This document shows positions 18,005-28,600 of a DNA stretch of 64,000 nt, in pieces. The stretch is taken from NCBI GenBank assembly GCA_020719045.1, contig DYQY01000004.1:88447-152446 (forward strand). Reading direction: 5' to 3'. The translations under genes and the position numbers were made by a program. Under the pieces are notes generated by a model. It searched no databases, had not been told where the DNA came from, and saw only the letters and a program-made list of their open reading frames with translations. The stretch comes from Candidatus Termititenax sp. GTDB taxonomy: Bacteria > Margulisbacteria > Riflemargulisbacteria > GWF2-35-9 > DYQY01. How positions within the stretch are numbered: position 1 is the stretch's first letter; every line of letters starts with the position of its first letter.

Positions 18005-19506
18005 TACATCTTAAATACTACACTAAACTGATTCCTAATGTCATCATATGAGAAACTAAAATCTAAACAATTATAAAATGGTAACCGAAAAGTATACTTT
18101 CTCTGATAATAATCACCAGACCATTTCTTTCTGGCATCAAACTCAAACAGAAAATAAGGCAACTTTGCTTTCATTCCATACAATAAATTATTTTCCCTAC
18201 TAATTTCATATAAATCATGACTAAACGGTGAAGAACCGTCAAAAAACAACATGAACTCTGAACCTACATGAAAATCAAAAATAGAATATGGAACTGTAAT
18301 CTTAACAGTATCCCATATCCTTGAGTGACTCCTATCACTATAATAACTTGATAGTCCAGCAAGCTCGTTACCAACACCAAACACTCCAAAACCTAAGTTA
18401 GTAAGCACCTTGGCTTCAACCTGCCTTCTCCAGTCAGAGGTTACAACTCCTGTGCTATATGTTAGCTCGTTTAAGTATGCATACTCATAACTTGCTTTTA
18501 AGGTGTTATTTGAATCTAATTTCGAAACACTCTCAATCGTAATCCTTGGAACCTGATCAACAAACCAATTATTTATAAGCTCCTTTTGATACCACTTAAC
18601 TTTAATCTTTAAACTATCAGACAAAAGTTTATCTTTATCAAAAAGATACCAAAACAAATAACCACTTTTTTCTTCTGTTTGGAAAAAATCGTATGAATAC
18701 TCTGCTCCACCTTGAAGTAACTTTGGATTATAGTAAAAAGAAGCGTTAAGTAAATTTTTAGGCCCCAATATAACAAAATGGTCTACCCCTACTTTAGGAC
18801 CAAGCTTCTCCAAATATCCTAAAAATAAAGACCCACTATTCATGCTATCCATATAGTAAGGTATTCGTTCTTTAACATAATTACCTTCTGCTTCATTACT
18901 TCCAATCTCAGGAATAAACTCACTAACCTTGTTATACTGATGTCCTCCCATAAAATAAGCTGGCAAATAAAAAATAGGAATATTGTAAATATAAAAAATA
19001 GAATTAAAAACCACCATAAAGCCAAGCTTAGGATACATTACCATCTGTCCACTGGAAATATAAAAAACAGGAGGATCACCATCGCAAGCAGTGACTCTTA
19101 CATTATCTAGATGATACTCATTCTTTACAGTACGAAGCTTCTCTCCTTTAATGTTATATTTCTCAAAAAACATTAAAACATTATTGGCAGTAAGCATCTT
19201 TGTCTTATTATTTAGCTCAAGGTTCTTTCCTTGTATCTCTTGCCCATTATACAGTATTGAAAAATCATTATAAAAATTAAAAACATCTTTATCTATAGAG
19301 TATTCTACTAAGTCGCTATTAAACTTATATACAAAGCTACTAATTTGTACGTTTTTAGAAAGGATTAATATCTGCTCATCTGCACTTAGTCTGAAAGCAT
19401 CAGCAGTAACATAAACAGCATTTTCATTAACAGTATCTATTACCTGACTACAAAAACTAATCACTGAAAATAACAGAACAATAACTAGCTTTAACTTACT
19501 GCTCAT
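18004..19506 (-). CDS. LptD/OstA-like outer-membrane LPS-assembly-type protein
   Basis: OstA-like N-terminal repeat region, then PIFYLPAYFMGG and barrel-like C-terminus. Confidence 0.75.
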   Translation of the reverse strand: MSSKLKLVIVLLFSVISFCSQVIDTVNENAVYVTADAFRLSADEQILILSKNVQISSFVYKFNSDLVEYSIDKDVFNFYNDFSILYNGQEIQGKNLELNNKTKMLTANNVLMFFEKYNIKGEKLRTVKNEYHLDNVRVTACDGDPPVFYISSGQMVMYPKLGFMVVFNSIFYIYNIPIFYLPAYFMGGHQYNKVSEFIPEIGSNEAEGNYVKERIPYYMDSMNSGSLFLGYLEKLGPKVGVDHFVILGPKNLLNASFYYNPKLLQGGAEYSYDFFQTEEKSGYLFWYLFDKDKLLSDSLKIKVKWYQKELINNWFVDQVPRITIESVSKLDSNNTLKASYEYAYLNELTYSTGVVTSDWRRQVEAKVLTNLGFGVFGVGNELAGLSSYYSDRSHSRIWDTVKITVPYSIFDFHVGSEFMLFFDGSSPFSHDLYEISRENNLLYGMKAKLPYFLFEFDARKKWSGDYYQRKYTFRLPFYNCLDFSFSYDDIRNQFSVVFKM

Positions 19507-20842
19507 CAGCCGTTGTCTCTTTAGACCTAAACTTAGTGATATCTTTTTGAAATACTAACTGACATTTACCTGTAGGACCGTTTCTATGCTTTGCAATAAT
19601 AATGTCCGTTAAACTGTTTGGTCCAGCATTCTGATGGTCATAAAAATCTTCTCTATGAATAAATACGACTAAGTCAGCGGTCTGCTCGATTTCTCCAGAC
19701 TCTCTCAAATCGCTTAATTTAGGAGTTTTATCATTTCTCTGCTCAATGGATCTACTAAGCTGAGAAAGTGCCATTACTGGAACTTTAAGCTCTCTTGCAA
19801 TTGCTTTCACTTGCCGTGCTATCTCTGATATCTCCTGAGTTCTATTTTCCGAATTCTTCTTACTACCATGCATTAACTGAAGGTAGTCAATAACAACCAA
19901 ATCTAAGCCTCTCTCCGCTTGTATTCTTCTTGCCTTAGCTCTTATCTCTAACGCTGTCATAGATGGCGAATCATCAATATATATCTTTGCTTCATCTAAT
20001 TTCCCTAAAGAACGCATCAGTTTCTTCCAATCATTATCCTGAAGGTTCCCTGTTTTAAGCTTATTAGAGTCTATCTGAGCGTGGGCACATAACATACGAC
20101 TTACAAGCGACTCTTTAGACATTTCTAAACTGAATATTCCAACGCTCTTGCCTTGCTTAACAGCTGCATCCATCACAAAGTTTAATGCTAGTGCTGTTTT
20201 TCCCATACTTGGTCTTGCAGCTAAAATTATCAAATCCGAAGGCTGGAAACCAGAAGTAATTCTATCTAAATCAACAAAACCTGAAGATAATCCTAAAAGA
20301 CTAATCTCATTATTATACATAGCCTCTATCTCATCCATTACTGTTCCTAGGATATTCCCAATGTGAGTAAAGCCCTTTTTCATCCTCTTATCAGCAACCT
20401 TGAATATCTGCTGTTCTGCGGAGTCCAAAATATCACTAACCTCTAAAGATTCAGAAAAAGCCTGCTCAACTATGTTTGAACCAGTTGTAATTAGGTTTCT
20501 AAGTACTGCCTTTTCCTCAACAATCTTTGCATAATATTCAATATTTGCTGATGTACTAACCACATCAACCAAATCTGTTAAGTAAGTCATTCCCCCTACA
20601 CGTTCTAAATCATTACTAGTTCTTAGCTTTTCACTTAGGGTAACTAAATCTACTGGTTCTGCTTTAGTAATCAAATCTATCATTGTTTGATAGATTATTT
20701 GGTGAGCATTCTTGTAAAAATAATCAGGCATTAGTATCTCTAACACTCTTTGGATTGCTTCTGAATCTATTAATATTGCCCCTAAAACTGACTGTTCAGC
20801 ATCAATATTCTGCGGTGGTATCTTTTTTTCTAGTTCTGCCAT
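19496..20842 (-). CDS. dnaB: Replicative DNA helicase
   Basis: PPQNIDAEQSVLGAIL; AARPSMGKTALALN; VVIDYLQLM; LSQLSRSIEQR. Confidence 0.98.
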   Translation of the reverse strand: MAELEKKIPPQNIDAEQSVLGAILIDSEAIQRVLEILMPDYFYKNAHQIIYQTMIDLITKAEPVDLVTLSEKLRTSNDLERVGGMTYLTDLVDVVSTSANIEYYAKIVEEKAVLRNLITTGSNIVEQAFSESLEVSDILDSAEQQIFKVADKRMKKGFTHIGNILGTVMDEIEAMYNNEISLLGLSSGFVDLDRITSGFQPSDLIILAARPSMGKTALALNFVMDAAVKQGKSVGIFSLEMSKESLVSRMLCAHAQIDSNKLKTGNLQDNDWKKLMRSLGKLDEAKIYIDDSPSMTALEIRAKARRIQAERGLDLVVIDYLQLMHGSKKNSENRTQEISEIARQVKAIARELKVPVMALSQLSRSIEQRNDKTPKLSDLRESGEIEQTADLVVFIHREDFYDHQNAGPNSLTDIIIAKHRNGPTGKCQLVFQKDITKFRSKETTADEQ

Positions 20843-20886
20843 CTATTCCTCCGATAAAGTTATTATACCTAAGTAACGGGTTTTGT

Positions 20887-21702
20887 TTAAGTCGCTTTAA
20901 TGAAATATCTCTTTAGCTGGTCTGTATGAATCTCTATTTTATCTCCAACAGGATGATTCTTTAGTTTATTCTTAACTGTTTTAACTGCCAATTCTGAACT
21001 ATTACAATCACGACTAATATGAGCTAAAAACACATGTTTGGTTCTACTAACATCTACTAACTCGTATAAATAATCAGCAGTTTGCTCATTTGATAAGTGC
21101 CCTTGGTCGCTAATAATTCTATTCTTTAAAAAAAATGGTCTATCAGATGAGGCCTGCATATCTATATCGTAATTTGCTTCTATAAAATACACATCATTGT
21201 TACTGTGAAACTTCTTCATGTTGTCAGTTAAATGACCAAGGTCAGTCATAAACGACATCCTATGTCCATTTGATTCAAAAACAAAACCAATATGCTCACC
21301 AGTATCATCATATCCTTCACCTTTACCAATATGAGGAAGTCGACAATAACTAACTTTCAAATCAACAATAGTTTCTTCTTTAATGCCGTTCATCACTTTA
21401 ATTCTGTTATCGAATTTTGATAAACCAGGATATTTCTTCATTAATACTGTCTTAGTAGCAGCTCTGGTATAAACATCCGCATTATGATTCTTCATGAAAA
21501 CTAGAAGTCCCTGAACATGGTCAGCATGAGCGTGTGTTATATATACCCTATCAATATCTTCAATCTTAACTTTAAAAAGGTTTAGACTATCTACAATTTT
21601 TTTATAAGAAACACCTACATCAACTAAGACTTTCACATTGGCTGTTTCAACTAAGGTACAATTTCCAGAACTACCACTAAATAAAGGAATATAAGAAAAA
21701 AT
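20887..21702 (-). CDS. MBL-fold metallohydrolase (YycJ-like); 5' extension with possible non-canonical start
   Basis: THAHADHVQG. In-frame upstream extension encodes LFSGSSGNCTLVETANVK, the family N-terminus, but no ATG/GTG/TTG lies before the in-frame TGA. Confidence 0.8.
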   Translation of the reverse strand: MFSYIPLFSGSSGNCTLVETANVKVLVDVGVSYKKIVDSLNLFKVKIEDIDRVYITHAHADHVQGLLVFMKNHNADVYTRAATKTVLMKKYPGLSKFDNRIKVMNGIKEETIVDLKVSYCRLPHIGKGEGYDDTGEHIGFVFESNGHRMSFMTDLGHLTDNMKKFHSNNDVYFIEANYDIDMQASSDRPFFLKNRIISDQGHLSNEQTADYLYELVDVSRTKHVFLAHISRDCNSSELAVKTVKNKLKNHPVGDKIEIHTDQLKRYFIKAT

Positions 21703-21704
21703 AA

Positions 21705-22487
21705 TTAATCACCTTTCCTAACATAAAACTTTTGAATACCAGTAAAAGTTTCTCCTGGAGATAATCTTGTCATTGGCCAAACTAATTCAGCTTCCAAATA
21801 AGTATCATTTTTGTAAACTTCAATATTACACCTATGAGGGAACTCTGTTTGCAATTGCTTTTCAGATAAAATAATTTCTTTAATTAAGGTTAGCTTTCCT
21901 AAGCTACACTCAAGAACATTATCATCAGAAATTGCACCTAATTTAAAATCTAATCCTTGCTTAGGTGTTACAGTATATTTATTATTAATACTTAAGTTAT
22001 TTGTTGCAACCAAACTATCCAGCGTTATGTTTTCTGGGTAATCAAACACCTTAACTTCTGTTGCACTGAAAGTAACTGACAACTCATGAACTGGCAGTTG
22101 TGAAATATTCCACAAACCCCACTCAACAGGACTAGAAGATGTATTAGAAAAAGAATTTTCTACAATTAACTCTTCATCAATAAAATAAATGGTTCTAGAC
22201 AAAACAATACCATTCCAAGAAGGAGAAGTAATTTCTAACTTTATATCTGTCTTGGAGAAACTCCATGCCAAGCTATCAAACTCTTTAACTGGTGGCCATC
22301 CGCCCCATTTTGCCTGAGGAGCCAACCAAAGAAAATCGCCACCATAGTTAGTCCATCCACTATCTGTAGGCTTATTTGATGAATAAAATAACGGAATATC
22401 TTGATAGTATACCTGCTCTATCCTTCCACCATGTGTAGGATTCACAACAACTTTCAATTTACCTTTTTCTAAGAAAAGCTGACTCAC
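21705..22487 (-). CDS. DUF4380 / aldose-epimerase-like protein
   Basis: HGGRIEQVYYQ..., GGDFLWLAPQAKWGGWPP, SRTIYFIDEELIVENSF. Confidence 0.75.
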   Translation of the reverse strand: MSQLFLEKGKLKVVVNPTHGGRIEQVYYQDIPLFYSSNKPTDSGWTNYGGDFLWLAPQAKWGGWPPVKEFDSLAWSFSKTDIKLEITSPSWNGIVLSRTIYFIDEELIVENSFSNTSSSPVEWGLWNISQLPVHELSVTFSATEVKVFDYPENITLDSLVATNNLSINNKYTVTPKQGLDFKLGAISDDNVLECSLGKLTLIKEIILSEKQLQTEFPHRCNIEVYKNDTYLEAELVWPMTRLSPGETFTGIQKFYVRKGD

Positions 22488-25400
22488 TTACTTATATTTA
22501 CGGTTCTTTTTATCTTTTCTACGCTTATAAAGATAAAAAACAACTGCAGTAAGAATAATAAGTAAAACAATCCATTTCCATGGAATACCAAAACCTTTTT
22601 GTAGTGATGAGTACATCTTAGGATCAAAATCCAGTAATGAAACTATTAAGAATTTTCTAGTCTTATTTTTCTCATCATATTCAACTACAACACTATCCTT
22701 AACTTTTACAGGAGCTAATGTCATTGGACTATACACTGTTCCTAAATCAACCATCCCTCTGTATCTGCCTGAATGATTTGTTGTTTCAGTTAATCTTACC
22801 TTCACTGGATAGTAGTTATCACCAAGAGGATAAACTAAAACTTTTGAATCAAAAATATCTAACTTAGTAGGATCTGCATCTTTTCCTAATACCTCAACAT
22901 ATACTTTCTTGAACTGAATATTATCATCCTTACCAATCTCTGCTACGTAACCTGGATCATGGAATAACTTAACTGTTTGAACTAGGGTTGGACGCTTCTT
23001 CCCAACTCGATAGTTTTTGTTCTTTAAGTATACTTTATTAATCTTACATGTTTTATCTAATTTACCAGCACTATCTATTAAGAATTGGATATTTCTAACT
23101 TTATTAAAATCAAAATCATCTGTCACATCAACATACTGTTGCTGATCAGCACTCCAACCTTTCCACCAAGACCTATCTCTAATTTTATCCTTCTGCACCA
23201 ACTTCATTTCCACGTCAGAACCTAATCCTTCTGCAGCTGACCATTCATAAACTCCAGCACCTTTTTCTGAATTCCATGCTGCATATCCATTAAGTACAGC
23301 TTTATTACCTGACTCATCCTCGATATCAACCCTTAGCTCACCTGGGTTATTATCTAATTGCATTTCTACAATTAAATCTTCTTTATCTGACCAGTCAGCA
23401 TAACGTCCATTAAGTCCCCAAGCTCCGAAGTATGGATAGTCATCACCACGATATCTCTTATACACATCTAAGTGCTTCTTACCTTTTCCAGCAACTTTAA
23501 GCATATATGATTTATCAGCAGCTTCTGAACCAGCAATCCACCAAATAACTGGATATTTGTCATCAATACTACCATCAGCAAAATCGTCGATTATATGAAT
23601 TAAGTCAAATAATCCAACTTCAAATTGGGCAGCTTTAGCTTTTTCTACAGGAGGAACAATCTTAACCTTACTTCCCCACGCAGCACCTAAAATATCCTCA
23701 TCCTTATATGTATTTAAGTCAGTGCTAAATGCACCTCTATATATTCCTGTATTTGCCCCTGTTTCCTCTAAAACAACAATAATCGACTTATCGTTAACAA
23801 CCGCATCATTACTATAAAGCTCTACATTAATCTTATCTCTACTGTTTTTATCTCCGTCTCTCCCTTTAACTTCTAGATAAACTTTCTGAGTTGTAATTAA
23901 ATTCTTAAGCTCATACTTATACAGTTGGTCTCTGAACAATTTTACATACTCAATATTTTTTGGGTTGGTTCTGCCAATGTGTTTATTGCCTCTTATTAGA
24001 TACATATCGTCAATCTCAACAACAGAATCAGCCTTTTCACCACCACCAATACTAAGCTCTACATTAAGAATATCTCCTAATTTAAACTTACTAGTAACAT
24101 CAACATAGTTCTCTACAGTTGTATCGTATGATTTCCAGAATCTTCTATCTTTAATAGGTCTTGTATCTATAGCCCTATCGGATACTGCTCTACCAGACTG
24201 ATAATTAGAACTCCAACGATACCAACCAGGACCCTTATTATAATTGTACGGATTATAAGAATTTAGAACTGCTGTTTGTCTATTAGAGTCCTCAATGTCA
24301 ACTTGAATGTCCCCAATATTTCCTGGTAAATATATCCAAAAAACGAATTCAGTCTTATCGTTCCATTTTTTCAAATCCCCACTAAGACCCCATTTACCAA
24401 GATATGGATAATCTTTACTAAAATATGTTTTTCTTATCTGCAGTGAATTTGGTCCAGAAACACTTCTCTTATTTGAAATCATTAATTCATAAGATTTAGT
24501 TCTGCCGTATTCCTTAACAATAAAAGGAATAGTGTATGCTTTATTCCAATCGTTTGGACCTACGGAGGTTAATTGTGGATACTTTTTACCATCAATATAG
24601 TTTTCAATCTGCACAAATGTTCCATCAAGCGTAAAATCGATACCATCTTCTGCATATTTCTCAAAAGCTGAAAATTCAACGCTCTTTGGAGTACTCTGAG
24701 CAACAGAATCACCTTGTTCAATATTGTATCTATTAATAATGTTAATATTTCCATCACTCTTTAATGAGCCAGTAAACTTATGAGTTGTTTGGTCTGATGA
24801 CCATCTTAAATACCATGTATTATTATCTTTCCAAAGGAAATAACCAAGCTTTTTTCCTGCTGGATATATAGGTCTGCCATCTGTTGGATCGATATTATCC
24901 ACCCACCAAGAATCAGGATTAATACCAGCAGCAATATCATCAAAATTATCTAGAAGAATCTTTAAGTCAAACTCTCCTATTTTAAGTTGCTTCACAAAAC
25001 CTTTTCTTACATCAGAAAAAACCTTGATTGTACTACCAGCACTTGCACCAATAATCCTATGAGCAAAATCTGAATAAACACCAATCTTCAAATGTCCTCT
25101 ATATATACCAGAATTTATATCAGTCTCAATAAGCTCTAAATCCATGTCCTCACAACCTGGATGCTTATCGCTTGTCTCTATTCTTATTTTAAATCTATCT
25201 ATTGTTTCTTTTGAGGCATCTTTGCCTGTTACTTGAATATATACATTGTCTTTATTTAACAACGATTTATCGGCGATAACTTTAGTAAACTCTTTATCAT
25301 TATAAAATGCTATATCAGCTATTGATTTAGGTTTATTAAAAGCATAATAATAGTTATCTTTCTTTAATGTAAGATTATCAATAATTAACTCTGAGTTGTC

Positions 25401-28400
25401 TTTATTTCCACCATTAATACAAAACATTATATTCTTAATGTTTGCTAGATTAATCTCTTTTGTTCGCTCTACATTTCTTCCTTTGTCAAAAGACCAACCC
25501 TTCCACCAGTTTCTATACCTTATAGAAAAAGGTTGAAGTAAATTAGCATTTACGTCCACGCCGAGCAAGTTATTAGACTTCCATTTATACCAACCTGCAC
25601 CCTTTTCTCTGCTCCAAGGATTATATCCATTTAAAATAACTACTGTTCCATCTTCATCCTGAATATCAACCCTTATTGTTCCAATATCATTTTTCAAATA
25701 AACATCAAATTCAAACTCGTCAAACTGAGTCCAGTCCTTATGTTCTTCATTAAAAACTACTGCTCCAGCATATGGATATCCTTTACCAATATAATTTTTA
25801 TTAATCTTAAGCGCGTAATTTGAATTATAAGCAATACTACTGCTCATTTGATATTTATAAGTTCCTGTTTCACCAATATTTCTTAACACTAATGGAGCAC
25901 CAAAAGAACTTAATGCATCAACACCGATTTTAAATGCTTCAAGGTCATATACACCGTTTCTTTTAATATCAAATATTACGTATTCTCCATCAACAGTAAA
26001 ATCTATTCCATCTTGTCCATTACGTTCCTGAAAACTAAAATCTACTGACCTCTCAAGCTTTTTAAACTGATCTGTATTCTCTGTATCAGAATTACCAGCA
26101 TAAGTAACCTTCCCATCAGTAAGTATCATTCCATGATAAATCTCACCATTATCTCCTGCTAGAAAACGAATATGCCACTTAGTATCTTTCCAAATATATA
26201 TCCCAGCGTCTTTTCCTACATTAAATGCGGGCTTACCGGAACTTGGAAAAATCGAATCTGTCCACCAAGCCATTGGATTTGCATCGTCATATGCTCCATT
26301 TTCGAAGTCTTCTACAATCATAGGAATTACAAGCTTACCAATCATGTATGTTTTATTTATCTTTGGTTGATGATCAATAATAACCTTAATTTCCTTACCA
26401 ACAGAAGCTGCAATTACCTTACCAGCCTTACTACCATCAAGTCCTATACTGAAACTTCCAGTGTACACACCTGTCTTATTACCAGTCTCAGCCACTTTAA
26501 CAATTATAGGGTCTGCACCTTTCTGATTAGATTCCACTCGCACATAGAAGAAATCCCTTCGTTTTGGATTTTTATCTTTTCCAACCGCTTTTACGTAAAC
26601 AGTGTCAACCATTATAGGTTCGTCTTTTACTTTATAATTAAATGCAGAATCTAAATACAAATCGAAATCAATAATGTTTGGCTTAGTATTGTCATGTGTA
26701 TAAAAATTCTTAATCATTCCAGCAAAATGTGCTAAACCAAACCAAGCCCATGTACTACTAAAATAATCCATTTGAGCATTCCATTCAGAGTGATCAAAAA
26801 CTGTCCAATAACCACCCTCTTTACTCTTACTGTACCAACCATCACCATCTTTGTATGGAGTACCAATCTCTACACGAGAATCAACCTTTTCAGCTGGAAC
26901 GTGCTTAGCTAAATTAGCTGGCGTTTCCTTTGCTAACTGATCATCAGGGATAACATACTGTCTTTTACTAAAACCATCTGCCTCTGGTGTTATTAATGGA
27001 GTAAGTAACTTTTCAACTATTTTAAAAGTCTTAGGGTTTGGGTCAGACAAATAGGATGACCAGAAATAAGACAAATAAACACCATACTGAGCACAATTAG
27101 CCCTTGAACTAAATGAATTTTGTACATAAGAATCATTTGGTTTTGGCTCATAATTTGACTCATATAAAGCATAAGAACCATCATGCCAAAATACTGAAGC
27201 AATTTTCTTGGCTTCATCATAGTTAGTTGTTTTATCCCAATTTCCCCTACCGTCATTCATTCTGTATGTTAGAAAATTGTAAGGACCTAGATTGCTGTTT
27301 TTTCTTAAATAGTCTCTTGCCCTGTCATCACTATACCAATCATAATCAACAGCTATACGCCATAATCCTCTAAAAGCATCAGTACCAAACTCTGGCTCTC
27401 TTCTACTCTGACCGTCCCTTAATTTACCATCCTTATCAACATTAACCCAGTCTGGTAAAAGGTTTGCTTTTGCCCAACGCTGTCTTTTCTTTGTATTCTG
27501 ATTATGGTTTTCACCTTTCTTATCAACCCAATCCTTAAGTGGCATTACTGACGATTCATGAAATACCCTGTATGTTGAATCAACAACATCTTGCCAATTG
27601 TGTTCAGGATCAAAATCATCAAAGATTCTATAAGTAAAAGGTGAAAGATATCCTGGCTCAATATCCTTTATATTATCTCCACCAGCAAAGTAACGCTCTC
27701 CATTATTTATAAATGTCTCTTTTTTCCAGATATCCTTAATAATATCTCTAGCATTCTGCTCATAGTCTAAAAACCTATCGCCCTTTTTGCTGCCCCACAG
27801 TTTATGAGCAAATATCAAACTTAACGCAATATCTTCATCTGCATCTGATGCAGCATCATATCCATCTCTCCATGGTTCATTTGGATTATTCTCTTTGGAT
27901 GGAGGTTGCCATCTATAATAGATAATTCCATCTTCCTTCACCCCATCGCCATCTCGGTCTGCTATTGTAGGTGCCCATCTCCAAGCAAACAAATTATCTT
28001 TATCAAGACCTAACTGGCTCATTGATTTCCATCCATTGTCAGGATGGTTAATATCTTTCCAAAAATAAACATACTCTAGCTGACTATGCTGAAGGTTCTT
28101 CTTAGTCCAAGCCCACACTTTGTCGAAAGTTTTCTTGTCTTTCATCCAAATAGCTCTTAATAATGCATAAGAAGAGGATTCACTTACAACTAATAACTCA
28201 AATGGCTTTTTAGGGTCTGACCAATTAATGTCTGCAATACCGTCCCTATCAACATCTCCAGAATCCATAAAAGCATAAGGAGCGCCATCATCACCAATCA
28301 TCTTTGGGTGTGTAAACTTACCAGACCACCAATCTGCATCAAAATTTTCATGAGTAATATAATGGTTCCAAACAGACTCTAATATACCCTTGGAAGCTTT

Positions 28401-28550
28401 TTGATAATCAGAAATCTTACCACTTACATTTTTATTTCCAGCGCATCCTCGTAATAACAAAATAATTATAATTACTACTGCGACAAAACCTAAAAAATAA
28501 AATAAATTTCTTCTTAATTTTGATTGATTGTTATATTGTTTTTTCAGCAT
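22488..28550 (-). CDS. Giant (2020 aa) GH8-like glycoside hydrolase with repeated modules and C-terminal membrane anchor
   Basis: N-terminal TM/lipoprotein-like segment; GH8-like region (SESSSYALLRAIW, LFAWRWAPTIADRDGDGVKEDG, ASDADEDIALSLIFAHKLWG); four ETGxxxGxYxGxF modules plus DDF..WW modules; C-terminal TM with basic tail (VLLIILTAVVFYLYKRRKDKKNRK). Confidence 0.8.
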   Translation of the reverse strand: MLKKQYNNQSKLRRNLFYFLGFVAVVIIIILLLRGCAGNKNVSGKISDYQKASKGILESVWNHYITHENFDADWWSGKFTHPKMIGDDGAPYAFMDSGDVDRDGIADINWSDPKKPFELLVVSESSSYALLRAIWMKDKKTFDKVWAWTKKNLQHSQLEYVYFWKDINHPDNGWKSMSQLGLDKDNLFAWRWAPTIADRDGDGVKEDGIIYYRWQPPSKENNPNEPWRDGYDAASDADEDIALSLIFAHKLWGSKKGDRFLDYEQNARDIIKDIWKKETFINNGERYFAGGDNIKDIEPGYLSPFTYRIFDDFDPEHNWQDVVDSTYRVFHESSVMPLKDWVDKKGENHNQNTKKRQRWAKANLLPDWVNVDKDGKLRDGQSRREPEFGTDAFRGLWRIAVDYDWYSDDRARDYLRKNSNLGPYNFLTYRMNDGRGNWDKTTNYDEAKKIASVFWHDGSYALYESNYEPKPNDSYVQNSFSSRANCAQYGVYLSYFWSSYLSDPNPKTFKIVEKLLTPLITPEADGFSKRQYVIPDDQLAKETPANLAKHVPAEKVDSRVEIGTPYKDGDGWYSKSKEGGYWTVFDHSEWNAQMDYFSSTWAWFGLAHFAGMIKNFYTHDNTKPNIIDFDLYLDSAFNYKVKDEPIMVDTVYVKAVGKDKNPKRRDFFYVRVESNQKGADPIIVKVAETGNKTGVYTGSFSIGLDGSKAGKVIAASVGKEIKVIIDHQPKINKTYMIGKLVIPMIVEDFENGAYDDANPMAWWTDSIFPSSGKPAFNVGKDAGIYIWKDTKWHIRFLAGDNGEIYHGMILTDGKVTYAGNSDTENTDQFKKLERSVDFSFQERNGQDGIDFTVDGEYVIFDIKRNGVYDLEAFKIGVDALSSFGAPLVLRNIGETGTYKYQMSSSIAYNSNYALKINKNYIGKGYPYAGAVVFNEEHKDWTQFDEFEFDVYLKNDIGTIRVDIQDEDGTVVILNGYNPWSREKGAGWYKWKSNNLLGVDVNANLLQPFSIRYRNWWKGWSFDKGRNVERTKEINLANIKNIMFCINGGNKDNSELIIDNLTLKKDNYYYAFNKPKSIADIAFYNDKEFTKVIADKSLLNKDNVYIQVTGKDASKETIDRFKIRIETSDKHPGCEDMDLELIETDINSGIYRGHLKIGVYSDFAHRIIGASAGSTIKVFSDVRKGFVKQLKIGEFDLKILLDNFDDIAAGINPDSWWVDNIDPTDGRPIYPAGKKLGYFLWKDNNTWYLRWSSDQTTHKFTGSLKSDGNINIINRYNIEQGDSVAQSTPKSVEFSAFEKYAEDGIDFTLDGTFVQIENYIDGKKYPQLTSVGPNDWNKAYTIPFIVKEYGRTKSYELMISNKRSVSGPNSLQIRKTYFSKDYPYLGKWGLSGDLKKWNDKTEFVFWIYLPGNIGDIQVDIEDSNRQTAVLNSYNPYNYNKGPGWYRWSSNYQSGRAVSDRAIDTRPIKDRRFWKSYDTTVENYVDVTSKFKLGDILNVELSIGGGEKADSVVEIDDMYLIRGNKHIGRTNPKNIEYVKLFRDQLYKYELKNLITTQKVYLEVKGRDGDKNSRDKINVELYSNDAVVNDKSIIVVLEETGANTGIYRGAFSTDLNTYKDEDILGAAWGSKVKIVPPVEKAKAAQFEVGLFDLIHIIDDFADGSIDDKYPVIWWIAGSEAADKSYMLKVAGKGKKHLDVYKRYRGDDYPYFGAWGLNGRYADWSDKEDLIVEMQLDNNPGELRVDIEDESGNKAVLNGYAAWNSEKGAGVYEWSAAEGLGSDVEMKLVQKDKIRDRSWWKGWSADQQQYVDVTDDFDFNKVRNIQFLIDSAGKLDKTCKINKVYLKNKNYRVGKKRPTLVQTVKLFHDPGYVAEIGKDDNIQFKKVYVEVLGKDADPTKLDIFDSKVLVYPLGDNYYPVKVRLTETTNHSGRYRGMVDLGTVYSPMTLAPVKVKDSVVVEYDEKNKTRKFLIVSLLDFDPKMYSSLQKGFGIPWKWIVLLIILTAVVFYLYKRRKDKKNRKYK

Positions 28551-28600
28551 ATCTCTATATTATGCACATCAACAGAAATATAGTCAATTTGGTCTTTTGA

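Noticed and set aside
26172-26654. 160-aa plus ORF
   Set aside because: Lies antisense inside the GH8-like gene; no SD or family pattern. The same applies to most other short antisense ORFs in the track (e.g. 3254..3499, 12158..12385, 30761..31071, 60276..60518).
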